A stretch of 64,000 nucleotides of DNA, taken from NCBI RefSeq assembly GCF_024505145.1, contig NZ_JANIAA010000011.1, positions 124,001 to 188,000 of the forward strand, read 5' to 3'. This document shows, in pieces, positions 17,784 to 26,482 of this stretch. The position numbers and the translations under genes were made by a program. Each line of letters begins with the position of its first letter. The stretch's first letter is position 1. Origin of the DNA: Streptomyces rugosispiralis. Its GTDB lineage: Bacteria > Actinomycetota > Actinomycetes > Streptomycetales > Streptomycetaceae. Under the pieces are notes generated by a model. That model was not told the origin of the DNA and made no database searches. It worked only from the letters and a program-made list of their open reading frames with translations.

Positions 17784-19160
17784 ATGCTCCAGCACGGCAA
17801 TGACGCCGGGCGCCCGGCCACCTCCCCCGGCACCTCACGCCGCCGTTTCCTCACCGCGGCGGCGGGCGCGGGCTCGGCCGTGGCGGCCCCGGCCCTGCTC
17901 ACCGGTTGCGGCACGGCCCGAGCGAAGGGGGGCAACCTCCAGTTCTGGAACTTCTACGGGCCCCAGCGCTCGCCGGACCCCGCGGTCAACGCACAGGCCA
18001 AGTGGTTCGTCGACATGGTCGACCGGTGGAACGCCACCCACAAGGCGCGGATCGACCTCGTCCATCTGCCGCAGCCCACGTATGTCAACGGATTCAAGCT
18101 GCCGTCCGCCTTCGCCACCGGTGAGGGCCCGGACATCTTCCTGCTCTCCCCCGGCGACTTCCTGCGGTACTGCAACGGCGGCGTCCTGGCCGACCTCACA
18201 CCGCATATGGAGAAGGCGGCCATCGACGACTTCGGCTCCGCGCTCGACAGCCGCATGGTGGACGGCAAGGTCTACGCCCTCCCCATGGAGATCGAGCCGC
18301 TGGCCATGTTCTACGCCCAGGACGTCTGGGAGAAGGCCGGTCTGTCGGAGGCCGACATCCCCACCACCTGGGACCAGATGCTCGACATCGGCGACAAGTT
18401 GCGCACCAGGACACGGGCCGGGCTGGTCTTCGAGACCAATCCGGGCTACTACCAGAACTTCACCTGGTACCCGTGGATGTGGCAGGGCGGCGGCGAGGTC
18501 CTGGACGAACGCGGCGATGTGGCCTTCGACTCCAAGGCCACCCGCCAGGCCCTGGGGCTCTGGCAGGACGCGGTGCGCCACGGCATCGCGCCGCGCACCA
18601 TGCCCGCCGCCGCGGATGTGGTCGGCGGTTTCAAGGGCGGCAATGTGGCCATGTGGCAGCAGGGCATCTGGAACGTCTCCAGCTTCAAGGCGTTCGCGCC
18701 CAAGTACCGGTACGGGGTCTTCAAGTTGCCCACGCCCCCGGGCGGCCGGTACGTCACCGCGCTGGGCGGCTGGTCGTTCTGCGCCAACGCCCAGGGCCGC
18801 GACCCCGAGGCGGCGGCCGAGTTCTGCGTCTGGGCGCTGGGCTCCATGAAGGACGAGTCCATCGACCGGATGGTGGAGTGGTGCGTCGGCACCAAGTCCG
18901 ATGTGGCGCCACGGGATACCGCCCTGGACCGCGGCTCCGCCAAGGGCGGCTACGACTCCGAGATCATGAAGAAGTTCAAGGACGAGATCTTCCCGGGCGG
19001 CCGTGCCGAACCGCGCTATCCCCCGGTCGTCTACAAGGCGATCTCCGACGCCATCCAGGGCACCATGCTGGCCGGCCACGGCGTGGCCGGCGCCGCCGAG
19101 AGAGCCGCCCGCTCCATCGCGGCCTACACCAAGAGCTACCAGGGGGCGAGTCTGATATGA
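17784..19160 (+). CDS. Sugar ABC transporter substrate-binding lipoprotein
   Basis: Extracellular solute-binding protein (family 1) of 458 residues, probably for released arabino-oligosaccharides. Twin-arginine export motif SRRRFLT at 18-24 and lipobox LLTGC with Cys42, so a Tat-exported lipoprotein. Family features: LQFWNFYGP start of the mature domain, FATGEGPDIFLLSPGDFLRY, YALPMEIEPLAMFYAQDVWEKAG, and VAMWQQGIWNVSSF. Preceded by the DUF2961 gene (about 90 bp) and overlapping the first permease by 4 bp. No ATPase gene is in the operon; in streptomycetes MsiK commonly serves such importers. Confidence 0.9.
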   Translation: MLQHGNDAGRPATSPGTSRRRFLTAAAGAGSAVAAPALLTGCGTARAKGGNLQFWNFYGPQRSPDPAVNAQAKWFVDMVDRWNATHKARIDLVHLPQPTYVNGFKLPSAFATGEGPDIFLLSPGDFLRYCNGGVLADLTPHMEKAAIDDFGSALDSRMVDGKVYALPMEIEPLAMFYAQDVWEKAGLSEADIPTTWDQMLDIGDKLRTRTRAGLVFETNPGYYQNFTWYPWMWQGGGEVLDERGDVAFDSKATRQALGLWQDAVRHGIAPRTMPAAADVVGGFKGGNVAMWQQGIWNVSSFKAFAPKYRYGVFKLPTPPGGRYVTALGGWSFCANAQGRDPEAAAEFCVWALGSMKDESIDRMVEWCVGTKSDVAPRDTALDRGSAKGGYDSEIMKKFKDEIFPGGRAEPRYPPVVYKAISDAIQGTMLAGHGVAGAAERAARSIAAYTKSYQGASLI

Positions 19161-20128
19161 GCGGTGTCGCCGCGCAGGAGCGCCGCCACCGGGCCACCGT
19201 GACCCCGGCGCGGTCGCCCGCCGCGTCCGGCCGCCGGCCGAGGCTGAGCCGCAAGCACCGCGAGTGGCTGGCCGCCGGTCTGTTCCTCGCACCCGATGTG
19301 CTCGGGCTGCTGGTGTTCGTCGCGATCCCGATGGTGCTGTCCATCGGGCTGAGCTTCTTCCAGGTCAGCGGCTTCGGCAGCTATGAGTGGATCGGGCTCG
19401 GCAACTACCGGCGGATGCTGAACGACCCGCTGTTCTGGGACTCGATGAAGATCACCGGGCTGTATGTGGTGTTCCTCGTCCCCCTCCTGTTCTGTGTGAG
19501 CCTGGGGCTGGGCCTGCTGGTCAAGCAGAAGCTGCCCGGGGTCGGCGTCTACCGCACGATGCTCTTCATGCCGTACGTCATCAGCCTGGTGGTGGTCGGC
19601 GTGCTGTGGAAGTTCCTGCTCGACGAGCAGACCGGGGTGGTCAACCGGGCCATGCGCGCCGCCGGTTTCGACGGCGAGTCCTGGCTCGGCAGTCCGTCCC
19701 TCGCCCTCGGCTGTGTCATCGCCGTCATGGTGTGGGTGATGATGGGCTACTACATGATCATTTTCCTGGCCGGGCTCCAGGAGATCCCCCAGGAGTTCTA
19801 CGAGGCCGCGAAGCTGGACGGTGCCGGGCCGTGGACCACGTTCCGCACCATCACCTGGCCGCTGCTGCGCCCCACCAGCTTCTTCGTCCTGCTGATGTCG
19901 ACGGTCGCCGCCATCACCGGCGGTCTCGACCTGATCTTCGTCCTGACCAACGGCGGCCCCGCCAACGGCACATCGCTCGCCATCTTCTACATCTACCAGC
20001 AGGCGTTCGGATTCGGGGAGTACGGCTATGCGTCGGCCATGGGCTCGTTCCTGGTGCTGATCATGGTGCTCATCTCCGCGGTGCTCTTCAAGCTCACGAG
20101 AGGCGGGAGGTTCGACGATGGCGAGTGA
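19157..20128 (+). CDS. Sugar ABC transporter permease (MalF type)
   Basis: Inner-membrane permease of 323 residues. Six predicted helices beginning with LFLAPDVLGLLVFVAIPMVL; the EAA loop that docks the ATPase reads EFYEAAKLDGAGPWTTFRTI. An N-terminal tail of about 35 residues rich in Arg and Ala precedes the first helix. ATG at 19157 overlaps the TGA of the binding-protein gene, and its own end overlaps the second permease by 11 bp, so the three are tightly coupled. With the second permease it should form the channel for the sugar released by the DUF4185 enzymes. Confidence 0.92.
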   Translation: MSGVAAQERRHRATVTPARSPAASGRRPRLSRKHREWLAAGLFLAPDVLGLLVFVAIPMVLSIGLSFFQVSGFGSYEWIGLGNYRRMLNDPLFWDSMKITGLYVVFLVPLLFCVSLGLGLLVKQKLPGVGVYRTMLFMPYVISLVVVGVLWKFLLDEQTGVVNRAMRAAGFDGESWLGSPSLALGCVIAVMVWVMMGYYMIIFLAGLQEIPQEFYEAAKLDGAGPWTTFRTITWPLLRPTSFFVLLMSTVAAITGGLDLIFVLTNGGPANGTSLAIFYIYQQAFGFGEYGYASAMGSFLVLIMVLISAVLFKLTRGGRFDDGE

Positions 20129-20987
20129 CGCCCTGACGACCCGGGCCCACACCACGGCCACCGCGGCCGGTCGGCGGCGGCTGCTCTCCGCACGCTCCGG
20201 ACTGACGGTCCTGGCCGTCGTCCTGTCGCTGATCAGCCTCTTTCCCGTGGTGTGGATGGTCACGTCGTCGTTCAAGACGCGTGCCACCGTCACCGACGGA
20301 CGGCTGATCCCGCGGGACTTCACCTTCCAGAACTTCGTCTACGTCTTCACCGAGGTGCCGTTCGGCCGCTATCTGTGGAACAGCTTCTTCATCTCCACGG
20401 TGATCACCGTGGCGGCGCTGTTCTTCCACTCGATGGCCGCCTACGCGCTGGCGCGGCTGCGCTTCCCCGGGCGTGAGAAGCTCTTCGGCGCCATCTTCGC
20501 GACGCTGCTGGTCACCGCGCCGGTGGTGCTGATCCCACTGTTCCTGGTCGCCCGCGAATTGGGGCTGCTCGACAGCTACGCCGGGCTGATCATCCCGGCG
20601 ATCTTCAACGCGTTCGGCATCTTCCTGCTGCGCCAGTTCTACCTGGGGCTGCCGAAGGAGCTGGAGGAGGCGGCGGTCATCGACGGCTGCGGCCACTGGC
20701 GGGTCTACTGGAACATCGTCCTGCCGATGTCCCGGCCGATTCTGTCGGCCCTGGCCATCTTCTTCTTCCTCGCCAACTGGAACGCGTTTGTCTGGCCGTT
20801 GGTCGCCACGAGTGATCAGGACCTGACGGTGGTGCAGCTGGGCATCTCGTCGTTCCAGACGCAGTACACGTCCAACTGGAACTACATCCTGGCGGCGGCG
20901 ACGGTGGCGGCGCTGCCGATGCTGGTGCTGTTCTTCGTCTTCCAGCGGCGGATCGTGGAGTCGATCAAGACGTCGGGGCTGAAGTGA
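20118..20987 (+). CDS. Sugar ABC transporter permease (MalG type)
   Basis: Second permease, 289 residues, six helices, starting LSLISLFPVVWMVTSSFKTR, the usual MalG-type N-terminus. The EAA loop is ELEEAAVIDGCGHWRVYWNI. The ATG at 20118 has GGGAGG upstream and lies inside the end of the first permease gene. Last gene of the operon: a strong hairpin follows at 21034. The pair needs an ATPase encoded elsewhere. Confidence 0.92.
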   Translation: MASDALTTRAHTTATAAGRRRLLSARSGLTVLAVVLSLISLFPVVWMVTSSFKTRATVTDGRLIPRDFTFQNFVYVFTEVPFGRYLWNSFFISTVITVAALFFHSMAAYALARLRFPGREKLFGAIFATLLVTAPVVLIPLFLVARELGLLDSYAGLIIPAIFNAFGIFLLRQFYLGLPKELEEAAVIDGCGHWRVYWNIVLPMSRPILSALAIFFFLANWNAFVWPLVATSDQDLTVVQLGISSFQTQYTSNWNYILAAATVAALPMLVLFFVFQRRIVESIKTSGLK

Positions 20988-21033
20988 GAGCTGGGTGAGA
21001 GCTGGTTGAGGGGGGCTGGGTGATGGGTGAAGT

Positions 21034-21067
21034 GGCGCCGCACGGGCTGACTGGCCGGTGCGGCGCC
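21034..21067 (+). terminator. Hairpin after the ABC operon
   Basis: Perfect 10-bp stem GGCGCCGCAC/GTGCGGCGCC with a 14-nt loop, followed by a T-rich stretch (TTTGTTCGTTG). It lies between convergent genes and probably ends the importer operon. Confidence 0.75.
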
Positions 21068-21073
21068 GCTTTG

Positions 21074-21185
21074 TTCGTTGTTCGGTGCGGGGGTTGTTCG
21101 TTGTTCGGTGCGGGGGTTGTTCGTTGTTCGGTGCGGGGGTTGTTCGTTGTTCGGTGCGGGGGTTGTTCGTTGTTCGGTGCGGGGG
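21074..21185. repeat. Five tandem copies of a 23-bp unit
   Basis: Unit starts at 21074, 21097, 21120, 21143 and 21166 (unit begins TTCGTTGTTCGGTGCGGGGG and ends TTG; the last copy is cut after 20 bases). Copies appear identical, so the expansion is recent. It lies between the terminator hairpin and the end of the LacI gene. 23 is not a multiple of three, so all three forward frames give the same Cys/Gly-rich peptide; it is not a gene. Confidence 0.9.
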
Positions 21186-21202
21186 CGCGGGGCGCCCGCC
21201 CG

Positions 21203-22225
21203 TCAGGCTCGGGCAGGTCCGGCCGTGCTCTCCCGGACCTGCAGCTTTGTGCGGAGCACCACGGTCTGCACCGGTGACACGCTGCCGTCCATGCGCTGGA
21301 GGAGGAGGTCGGCGGCGGTGCGCCCCAGCTCGTACGAGGGCAGTTCGACCGCGGTGAGGGATGGCCGTACCAAGGACGCCCAGGGAACGTCACCGAAGGA
21401 GAGCACACCGACGTCGGGTGGGGTGCGGCCGGCCTCGCGGAGGGCGTCGAGGACGCCGATGGTCATGAGGTTGTTGGCGACGAACACGGCATCGGGCGGT
21501 TCGGGCAGCGCCAGTAGTTCGCGCATCGCCGCGCGGCCGCCGTCCACCCGGAAGTCGGCATGCCGTACGTAGGTGTTGTCGGCCGCGGCCGCGCCGCCCC
21601 GGGCGGCGCTCAACGCCGTACGGTGGCCCGCGAGGCGCTCCTCGGAGGTGGAGGCCCCTTCGGGCCCGGTGATGCAGGCGATCCTGTGGTAACCGGCCTG
21701 GAGGAGGTGGCGGGTGGCCACCTCGCCACCGTGGTGGTTGTCGACCCGGACCGCGTCCACCTCGGCGTCGCGCGGCCGCCGGTCGACGGCGACCACGGGC
21801 ACCCGCCGGTCGGTCAGCGGTCCCAGATCCGTCTCGTCCTGGGACGCCGCAGCCACGATCACGCCCGCCATCTGCTCACCGAGAGCCACCTCCAGGTAGC
21901 GGCGCTCCTTGTCGGTGTCCTCGTCGGAGTTGCACAGGACCACGGAGAGGCTGGTGCGCTGCGCGGCGTCCTCGACGCCACGGGCGAGCGAGGTGAAGAA
22001 CGGGTTCTCGATGTCCGGGATGATCAGCGCGATCACACTGGACCGCTGCTTGCGCAGCGACCGCGCCACCCGATTGGGCGCGAACCCGAGGGCCGCCGCT
22101 GCCTCTTGCACGGACAGGGCACGTGCCGGTGTGACCTTACCGCCGTTGAAGACACGCGAGACGGTCGCCGGAGAGACACCGGCGGCTCGCGCCACGTCAT
22201 GGATCGTCACCAACTGTGTCCGCAT
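21203..22225 (-). CDS. LacI family transcriptional regulator
   Basis: Repressor of 340 residues. N-terminal helix-turn-helix VTIHDVARAAGVSPATVSRV (residues 6-25) with hinge helix FAPNRVARSLRKQRSS, then a periplasmic-binding-protein-like sensor domain (IALIIPDIENPFFTSLARGVED; CITGPEGASTSEERLAG; DAVFVANNLMTIGVLDAL; VGVLSFGDVPWASLVRPSLT). It ends close to the 23-bp repeats and is convergent with the importer operon. Its own promoter carries the palindrome at 22266-22281, which matches the operators before both sugar operons, so it very probably controls them and itself. The inducer is presumably a sugar or sugar phosphate from this pathway (inference). Confidence 0.92.
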   Translation of the reverse strand: MRTQLVTIHDVARAAGVSPATVSRVFNGGKVTPARALSVQEAAAALGFAPNRVARSLRKQRSSVIALIIPDIENPFFTSLARGVEDAAQRTSLSVVLCNSDEDTDKERRYLEVALGEQMAGVIVAAASQDETDLGPLTDRRVPVVAVDRRPRDAEVDAVRVDNHHGGEVATRHLLQAGYHRIACITGPEGASTSEERLAGHRTALSAARGGAAAADNTYVRHADFRVDGGRAAMRELLALPEPPDAVFVANNLMTIGVLDALREAGRTPPDVGVLSFGDVPWASLVRPSLTAVELPSYELGRTAADLLLQRMDGSVSPVQTVVLRTKLQVRESTAGPARA

Positions 22226-22265
22226 CCTTTCACCGTGTACGGTCGCGCTTCAGCCTACCCTGCCG

Positions 22266-22281
22266 GTGAAAAGGATTTCAC
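22266..22281. promoter_or_regulatory. LacI-type operator 3 (autoregulatory)
   Basis: GTGAAAAGGATTTCAC, 41 bp upstream of the LacI start. It shares the core GAAA(A/T)(C/G)GATTTC with the operators at 16320 and 16483. Confidence 0.7.
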
Positions 22282-22399
22282 ACCGGTATTGAGGGGGGTA
22301 GAGGACGGGGGCGGGCCCCCGGCCGCGGGCGGTGGTCGGGGGCCCGCCCCCGTCGGCGGCGCGGGCGGGGGCGGTGGGCGGAGGCGGTCCGTCCGGGTT

Positions 22400-23655
22400 T
22401 CAGTCGTGGGTGTGGGAGGCGTCCCGGCGGGGAGCGTTCCCGTGAGTGGCGGGCCCGGGGCGTGATGGCGGCGTATCGACGATGTGGCCGAGGAGATGCA
22501 GCGGCGCGGCGCCGACCCCAGCCGCCTCGACCGCGTCCCAGTAGGCGTGCGCATGGGAAGCGTCGACCAGTCCGTGGACCAGTGGTAGCCCGGACACGGC
22601 GGTGTGCAGCAGGGATTCGAGCCGGCAGGAGGCGACCGTGCCCGGCAGCCAGGACCGTTCCGCGTAGCCGGTCGATGTCGAGGACGGCCGTGCCACCGCT
22701 GCCACCGCTGACGGCGGTGACGGCGGTGACGGCGGTGACGATCAGGTCGGCCTCGTACACCGCGGCGGGCAGGCCCGGAGCGGACTCGGCCGCCGTCACC
22801 GACCCGGCCAGCCCGTTCCCGCGCAGTTCCACGGCGAGCGTGCGCAGGCGCGGCGCGCTGCCCGCGACATCGCACAGCAGCAGGTGGGCAGGCGGGCGCG
22901 GGACGCGGGTGAGCAGCAGGTTGAGGGATGAGGTGCCGATCGAGCGCCGCGTCGGTGGCGCGCATCACTTCGAATCCGTAGCCGGTCAACGCGGGAATCA
23001 TGCCCGCCAGGGAGACACAGCGGGCGCCGAGGGAGGCGGCGTGGCTGACGGCGCGGGCGGTGTGGCCGGTGAGCGCGCTTCCCGCGGTCAGTTCATCCGC
23101 GAACAGCGGCAGCGCGACGAACGCGGAACGGCCCAAGGGTGTTCCGAGTTCCTCCAGGAGTCGGGGACCGCCGTCCGGGAAGAGCAGGTGCCGCAAGTGT
23201 TCGCGGGGCAGGTCCGCTTCCGGGATCCCGGCGAGCGCCGCGAGGTGCCCGGGGGCGGGGAGATAGCCGATGAGCGCGGCGTCCGTGCGGGATGTGCACG
23301 GGGCAGGAGCCGGGGCAAGGCGCGGACGTGGGGTGGCGGCCTGGGTGAGTTCGTCCCGCAGGAGGCGGGTGAACGTGGCGAAAGCGGACGCGTCGAGGGC
23401 AGCGGCCGAGGGCCCGCAGGGTGACACGCAGCCCGTCCCCGACCGGCCGAACGGCCAGGAACTCATCGGTTCCCACCGGCGGCGGGGCGAGTTCCGTGTC
23501 GTGCTGGTCCCAGTCGAGGGTGAGGGCCGCGCCGGTGGGTGAACCGAGGGTGGAGAAGTCCAGGTAGCTGAAGGGGAATTGGGCCGCACCGAGTGAGGCC
23601 GAGGATGGCGAAGGCCACTTCCCGGTTGACACCGCAACGGCTCGTCAAGGTCCAT
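22400..23655 (-). pseudogene. Frameshifted Rossmann-fold reductase-like pseudogene
   Basis: No single frame is open, but coherent protein pieces follow one another along the minus strand in different frames: VNREVAFAILGLTR, FPFSYLDFSTLGSPTGAAL, then a long piece with REHLRHLLFPDGG, HTARAVSHAASLGARCVSLA and IPALTGYGFEVMRATDAALD, then SIGTSSLNLLLTRVPRPPA with a nucleotide-binding-like region, and finally a piece with PLVHGLVDASHAHAYWDAVE and APLHLLGHIVD. At least four shifts are needed. The general order (N-terminal domain, then Rossmann domain) and SLAGMIPALTGYG recall acyl-ACP reductase-like proteins, but I am not sure of the family. ATG at 23655 is the likely original start. Sequencing error is an alternative, less likely because neighbours are intact. 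Confidence 0.6.
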
Positions 23656-23724
23656 GGCCGGAGTCTCGCGGGTGGGTCCGACGGCCATCGGGCCGCCGGA
23701 CCCACCACGCGCACGACCGGCGGC

Positions 23725-25212
23725 TCAGGCGAACACCGACAGCAGCAGGGCCATCGCCAGGCCGAGCACACTGACCAGGGTCTGCACGGCGGTCTGGGTC
23801 TTGGTGGCCTGGGTGAGATCCATGCCGAACGACTCCTTCACCAGCCAGAACCCCGCATGGTTGACGTAGTTCAGGCCGAGCGAACCAGCCCCGATCGCGA
23901 CCACGAGCAGGGAGGCCTCCAGGCCCCCGCCGTCGCCGATCAGCGGGGCCACGATGCCGGTGGCGGAGACGATGCCGACGGTGGCGGAACCGGTGGTCAG
24001 CGACAGCAGCAGGGCGATGAGCCAGCCCAGCAGGATCACATTGATGTGGGCACCCTCGGCGGCCGACGCGATGGCGTCGCCGATGCCCGAGTCCTGAAGG
24101 ACCTGCTTGAACGCCCCTCCCCCGCCGATGATGAGCAGGATGGCGGCGATGGACTTCAGGCTGTCGGTCAGGGAGGCACGGGTCTCCTCACCCGAACGGC
24201 CGGAGTGGCCGGAGCGGGCGGAGTGGCCGGAGCGCGCGGAGCCGACCATCGTCACGCCGAGGGCGAAGACGAAACCGGCGAGCATCGCCACCAGCGGTTC
24301 TCCAGCGAACACCAGCGCCGCGCCCAGTCCGCTCGACTCGTCCAGCACCGTCTCGGCCAGGGTGCGCAGCAGCATCAGGACGACGGGCACCAGCACCGCC
24401 GCCACGGCCAGCCCAGTGGGCACACCGGTCCGGCGGGGCGCCTCCGCGCTCGCCTGGGCACCGGGCCCGCCGGACGCACCGGCGCCCGCCGTGGCGGCGG
24501 CCTGCGCGGGCTGACGCTCGGCCCCCGTGAACTGCGCCACCAGCTCGGCGTCCGGAGCGACATCGGGAAGCCGGGGCGCGATCCAGCGGGCGTAGACGGG
24601 ACCGGCCAGGATGACGGTGGGCACGGCGCAGACGATGCCGACGCCGAGGGTGAGGCCGAGGTCGGCGTGCAGACCGGTCATCGCGGTCAGCGGGCCGGGG
24701 TGGGGCGGCAGCATGCCGTGCAGGGTGGACAGCGAGGCGATGGCGGGCACGCCGAGGAGTACGTACGGGCTGCCCTTGGTGCCGCCCTGTTCCTCCATCC
24801 TGCGGGCGACGCTGAAGATCAACGGCAGCAGCACGATCAGGCCCACCTCGAAGAACATGGGCACACCGATGACGAACGCCGCGGCCCCCACCAGCCAGGG
24901 CAGCCTGCGGGGCTCGGCGCGGGCGACGAGGGCGCGGGCGATGGCGTCGGTGGCGCCCGAGTCGGACAGCAGTCGGCCGAGCATGGCGCCCAGGGCGAGG
25001 GTGACGCCCACGTCGCCGAGGGTGCCGCCGGCGCCCTCCTCGATGGATCCGGCGAGTTTCGCGGCCGGCTCCCCGGCCGCTATCCCCGTGCCCACGCTGA
25101 CCAGGATCAGCGCGACGAACGGATGGACCCGCAGCCGGGAGTTGATGAGATAGATCAGTGCTGCGATCGCCACCGTGAGGATGAGCAGCAGCCACCAGGT
25201 GTGTGCGGTCAT
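23725..25212 (-). CDS. GntP family permease (gluconate:H+ symporter type)
   Basis: Integral membrane carrier of 495 residues for gluconate or a related sugar acid. GntP hallmarks: LILVSVGTGIAAGEP, ALGAMLGRLLSDSGATDAIA, FFEVGLIVLLPLIFSVAR, LHGMLPPHPGPLTAM, and NYVNHAGFWLVKESFGMDLTQ near the C-terminus. Two cytoplasmic insertions are unusual: an Ala/Gly-rich stretch about residues 225-265 and a repeat GSARSGHSARSGHSGRSGEE around 335-355. ATG at 25212 has GGAAAGG 7 bases upstream. It follows a TctC-like lipoprotein gene after 140 bp in the same direction, and may belong to that two-component-regulated transport set. Confidence 0.9.
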   Translation of the reverse strand: MTAHTWWLLLILTVAIAALIYLINSRLRVHPFVALILVSVGTGIAAGEPAAKLAGSIEEGAGGTLGDVGVTLALGAMLGRLLSDSGATDAIARALVARAEPRRLPWLVGAAAFVIGVPMFFEVGLIVLLPLIFSVARRMEEQGGTKGSPYVLLGVPAIASLSTLHGMLPPHPGPLTAMTGLHADLGLTLGVGIVCAVPTVILAGPVYARWIAPRLPDVAPDAELVAQFTGAERQPAQAAATAGAGASGGPGAQASAEAPRRTGVPTGLAVAAVLVPVVLMLLRTLAETVLDESSGLGAALVFAGEPLVAMLAGFVFALGVTMVGSARSGHSARSGHSGRSGEETRASLTDSLKSIAAILLIIGGGGAFKQVLQDSGIGDAIASAAEGAHINVILLGWLIALLLSLTTGSATVGIVSATGIVAPLIGDGGGLEASLLVVAIGAGSLGLNYVNHAGFWLVKESFGMDLTQATKTQTAVQTLVSVLGLAMALLLSVFA

Positions 25213-25352
25213 GCGATGCCTTTCCGGGACATATGGGTTGGTACCAGGGCATGCGGGGGGTTCGTACGCCACCAGGGCATGGGTGGGTCAGGTGTTCAAG
25301 GGCAACGAGGGCGGCAAGGACGTGCGGCGGCCGCCGCGGCGAAAGTGTTCGG

Positions 25353-26384
25353 TCAGTCCAGTCCCAGGTGTCCGACCAGTTCCGCCACGGTCTTGTCCTG
25401 CCGGGCCAGATACGTGGCGAACGCGCCACCCGTGGTGAAGGCGTCGGTCCAGCCGTGGCGGGTGAGCTCGGCCTTCCACTGCCGGGAGGCGTGCAGCGCG
25501 GTCAGCACCTCGATCCAGCGTTCGCGGTCCGCCGAGCTGATGCCGGGCGGGGCGACGATCCCCCGCCAGTTGTCGAAGACCAGGTCGATCCCGGCCGCCT
25601 TCAGCGTGGGCACCCCGGGCAGCGCGGCCACGGGCCGGTCGCTGGTGACCGCGAGCACCCTGAGCTGCCCGGCCGCGATCTGGTCGAGGAACTCGCCGAT
25701 GCCGCTGGTGGCGAAGTCGACCCGGCCGTCCAGCAGCGCGGGGAGCAGATCGCCGCCACCGCCGTCGTAGGCGTCGTAACGCACCGTCTTCGGCTGGATG
25801 CCGACGGCACGGGCCAGCGCCATGGGCAGCAGGTGGTCCGGGCCGCCCAGCGACGAGCCGCCGCCGACCGTGACGTCTCCGGGGCGCTTCCGCCACCCGG
25901 CGACCAGGTCCGCGACGGTGCGGTACGGCGAGTCCTTGCGGACCACCACCGCCTCGGGCTCCTCGATCAGGCGGGCGATCGGGGTGGTCCGCGCCACGGT
26001 CACCTTCGTGTGGGCGACATGCGACGCGCCCAGCACCCCGAGGCCCATCTGCAGGGCGAGCCGTCCGTTCCCCCGCTCGTCCACGGTGCGCTGGAGACCG
26101 ACCGTGCCACCGGCGCCGGGCAGGTTGAACACCTCCATGTCCGAGGTGGTCCCGGTCTCCTCCAGCACCCGGGCCACGGTCCGGGCCGTGGTGTCGTAGC
26201 CGCCTCCGGGGGTGTTCGGCACCAGGATCCGCAACCCGTCGTCCCGGGTGTCCCCGGTGCCCGGCCAGGTGCCGCAGGCGCCGACGAGCAGGGACAGCAC
26301 AGCGGCCAGGGCGCCGGACAGGACGCGGGTACGGGCGCCGGACAGGACACGGGTACGGGCGCCGGTGCGGGTGCGGCGTCTCAT
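25353..26384 (-). CDS. TctC/Bug-type tricarboxylate-binding lipoprotein (orphan)
   Basis: Periplasmic-type binding protein of the tripartite tricarboxylate transporter family, 343 residues, which normally delivers citrate-like acids to TctA/TctB. Lipobox LVGAC with Cys37. The mature part starts RILVPNTPGGGYDTTART and carries NLPGAGGTVGLQRT, VGGGSSLGGPDHLLPMA and DFATSGIGEFLDQIAAGQL, all typical. No tctA or tctB lies nearby. The first 25 codons contain a perfect-in-frame 24-bp duplication (26311-26358), giving GARTRVLS twice before the signal helix. It is divergent from a CitA/CitB-type two-component system, the usual regulator of such systems. Confidence 0.87.
   Translation of the reverse strand: MRRRTRTGARTRVLSGARTRVLSGALAAVLSLLVGACGTWPGTGDTRDDGLRILVPNTPGGGYDTTARTVARVLEETGTTSDMEVFNLPGAGGTVGLQRTVDERGNGRLALQMGLGVLGASHVAHTKVTVARTTPIARLIEEPEAVVVRKDSPYRTVADLVAGWRKRPGDVTVGGGSSLGGPDHLLPMALARAVGIQPKTVRYDAYDGGGGDLLPALLDGRVDFATSGIGEFLDQIAAGQLRVLAVTSDRPVAALPGVPTLKAAGIDLVFDNWRGIVAPPGISSADRERWIEVLTALHASRQWKAELTRHGWTDAFTTGGAFATYLARQDKTVAELVGHLGLD
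26311..26358. repeat. 24-bp direct duplication in the TctC signal region
   Basis: Two adjacent 24-bp units (26311-26334 and 26335-26358) that differ at one base and preserve the reading frame, duplicating eight residues before the signal-peptide helix. Confidence 0.8.
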
Positions 26385-26482
26385 GGCACCTCCCTTTCGC
26401 TTCCCATACGGCGGACGCCATGATTGTGCGGCCTGGTGGACAATGCGCCCAGGTTGTGTCAGCAGGAGAGATTGAGTTCATT

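Noticed and set aside
21074..21185. CRISPR array
   Set aside because: Repeats are directly adjacent without spacers and no cas genes are present.
21020..21572. Three overlapping plus-strand frames giving Cys/Gly-rich repeats
   Set aside because: They result from a 23-bp tandem repeat read in all frames and run into the antisense of the LacI gene.
26471..26482. ATTGAGTTCATT before the sensor kinase, similar to the ACTGAACTCAGT box
   Set aside because: It lies within the probable start region of an unrelated two-component gene, 16 kb from the cluster; a chance match is more likely.
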